DNA of 64,000 bases from Arthrobacter sp. TPD3018. GTDB lineage: Bacteria > Pseudomonadota > Alphaproteobacteria > Sphingomonadales > Sphingomonadaceae. The stretch is taken from NCBI GenBank assembly GCA_003075315.1, contig QDFQ01000001.1, forward strand, positions 1,593,998 through 1,657,997, given 5' to 3'. The notes beneath the pieces were generated by a model, which worked only from the letters and a program-made list of their open reading frames with translations, made no database searches and had not been told where the DNA came from. Shown here one piece after another: positions 63,065 to 64,000 of the stretch. The position numbers and the translations under genes are program-made. Numbering within the stretch: position 1 is the first letter of the stretch; each line of letters begins with the position of its first letter.

Positions 63065-64000
63065 TCACCAGATCTTGATGCGATCGGCGGGGGCCAGATA
63101 GAATTTCTGGCCCGGCTTCACCGCAAACGCCGGATACCAGGCGTCGAGGTTGCGGACGACATAGGCGCGCCACTGGCCCGGCGTGTGCGGGTCGGTGGTC
63201 AGCTGGTTCTTGATCGAGGCCTCGCGTGCCTTGGTCTGCCACACCTGGCCGAAGCCCATGAAGAAGCGCTGGTCGCCGGTATAGCCGTCGATGACGGGCG
63301 CTTTCTTGCCCTTGAGCGACAGCTTGTAGGCGTCATAGGCGACGTTGATGCCGGCGAGGTCGGCCATGTTCTCGCCCAGCGTCAGCTTGCCGTTCACGTG
63401 CGTGCCGGGGATGGGCTCGTACGCCGCATATTGCGCGACGACTTTGTCCGTCAGCGCGTTGAAGCGCGCGACGTCCTGCGGCGTCCACCAGTCCGAGAAA
63501 TTGCCCTTGGGGTCGAACTTGCGGCCCTGGTCGTCGAAGTGGTGGCTCAGCTCGTGGCCGATCACCGCGCCGATCGCGCCATAGTTCACCGCCGGATCAG
63601 CGTTGGGGTCGAAGAACGGCGGCTGGAGAATCGCGGCCGGGAAGACGACCTCGTTCATCAGCGGGTTAGCGTAGGCGTTCACCGTCTGGGGCGTCATGAA
63701 CCATTCGCTGCGGTCGACCGGCTTGCCGATCTTGTTGAGCTGACGGTTGTATTCGAATTCCGCCACGCGGTCGGCGTTGCCGAGCACGTCACCCTTCACG
63801 ACCCTCAGCGACGTGTAATCGCGGAACTTATCCGGGTAGCCGATCTTCGGCGTGAACGCGGCGAGCTTGGCGCGCGCCTTCAGCTTGGTCTCGGGCGCCA
63901 TCCAGGTGAGATTGTTGAGGCGCGTGTCCATCGCCGAAATGAGATTACGGACCAACGCGTCGGCCTTGGCCTTCGATTCGGGCGGGAAGTACTTCTGGAC
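63065..64000 (-). CDS. M13 family zinc metallopeptidase, second copy (N-terminal part outside the window)
   Basis: 312 codons to the window end; the frame stays open at base 64000 (VQKYFPPESKAKADALVRNLISAM), matching the paralogue's QYFPPETKASADQLVKNVIAAM, so the gene continues. HELSH in AVIGHELSHHFDDQGRKFD and ENMADLAGINVAYDAY carry the zinc ligands. The C-terminus ends PADRIKIW. Clearly a tandem duplicate of the downstream gene, now diverged. Confidence 0.95.
   Translation of the reverse strand, partial: VQKYFPPESKAKADALVRNLISAMDTRLNNLTWMAPETKLKARAKLAAFTPKIGYPDKFRDYTSLRVVKGDVLGNADRVAEFEYNRQLNKIGKPVDRSEWFMTPQTVNAYANPLMNEVVFPAAILQPPFFDPNADPAVNYGAIGAVIGHELSHHFDDQGRKFDPKGNFSDWWTPQDVARFNALTDKVVAQYAAYEPIPGTHVNGKLTLGENMADLAGINVAYDAYKLSLKGKKAPVIDGYTGDQRFFMGFGQVWQTKAREASIKNQLTTDPHTPGQWRAYVVRNLDAWYPAFAVKPGQKFYLAPADRIKIW

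Overview
The window is a 64 kb, GC-rich, tightly packed chromosomal segment. Its gene content points to a sphingomonad (Alphaproteobacteria, Sphingomonadales, probably Sphingomonas or a close relative). Evidence includes a CckA-type hybrid kinase, the Asp-rich ALAD type of HemB, Caulobacter/sphingomonad-type TonB receptors next to flavin-dependent halogenases, paired M13 peptidases, and abundant palindromic intergenic repeats. No phage, transposase, integrase or CRISPR array was seen.

Layout. 1-9.7 kb is housekeeping: a cut inositol-monophosphatase-family gene, an SBF-type transporter, tRNA-Arg(ACG), an overlapping hemB / GNAT acetyltransferase / MFS-spermidine-synthase operon, a lipid kinase, a photolyase, and a LysR regulator divergent from malate synthase G (glcB, 9.8-11.9 kb). 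A UDP-glucuronate-epimerase-like gene follows.

12.9-28.8 kb is an alpha-glucan (maltose/starch) utilisation locus. It has a secreted alpha-amylase, a GH13 alpha-glucosidase, a GH97 glucosidase, a flavin-dependent 'tryptophan' halogenase and a sugar MFS transporter, joined mostly by 4-bp overlaps. A divergent LacI regulator, a second halogenase, a large TonB-dependent receptor and a DUF6445-like protein follow. The amylase and receptor promoters share the 12-mer TGAATACGTATG in the same orientation, a likely operator for the LacI protein. This is the most interesting part of the window: the chemistry of the two halogenases and of the DUF6445-like protein (which shows an H-x-D...H...R pattern) has no obvious place in starch catabolism.

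28.9-45 kb: a small lipoprotein behind a good general-stress (EcfG-type) promoter match, a MATE exporter, a 720-bp repeat-filled gap, valS, an S9 peptidase, a 4 x 20-bp tandem repeat, a chemoreceptor divergent from an OprB-like porin, tsf-rpsB, pssA-psd, and icd.

45-64 kb: a 38-residue acidic mini-protein, a GT39-like membrane protein, a PA0069-type radical SAM protein, def, recR divergent from fmt-truA, an RlmD/TrmA-like RNA methyltransferase, nnrDE, ilvD, a GH130-like protein with an SDR, a lone receiver plus cckA, and two M13 metallopeptidases (the second cut by the window end).

Two families of palindromic repeats are scattered between genes. One contains GTCACCCCGG/CCGGGGTGAC arms. The other is a 75-bp element with GTCATTGCGAGCG ends, in three copies.
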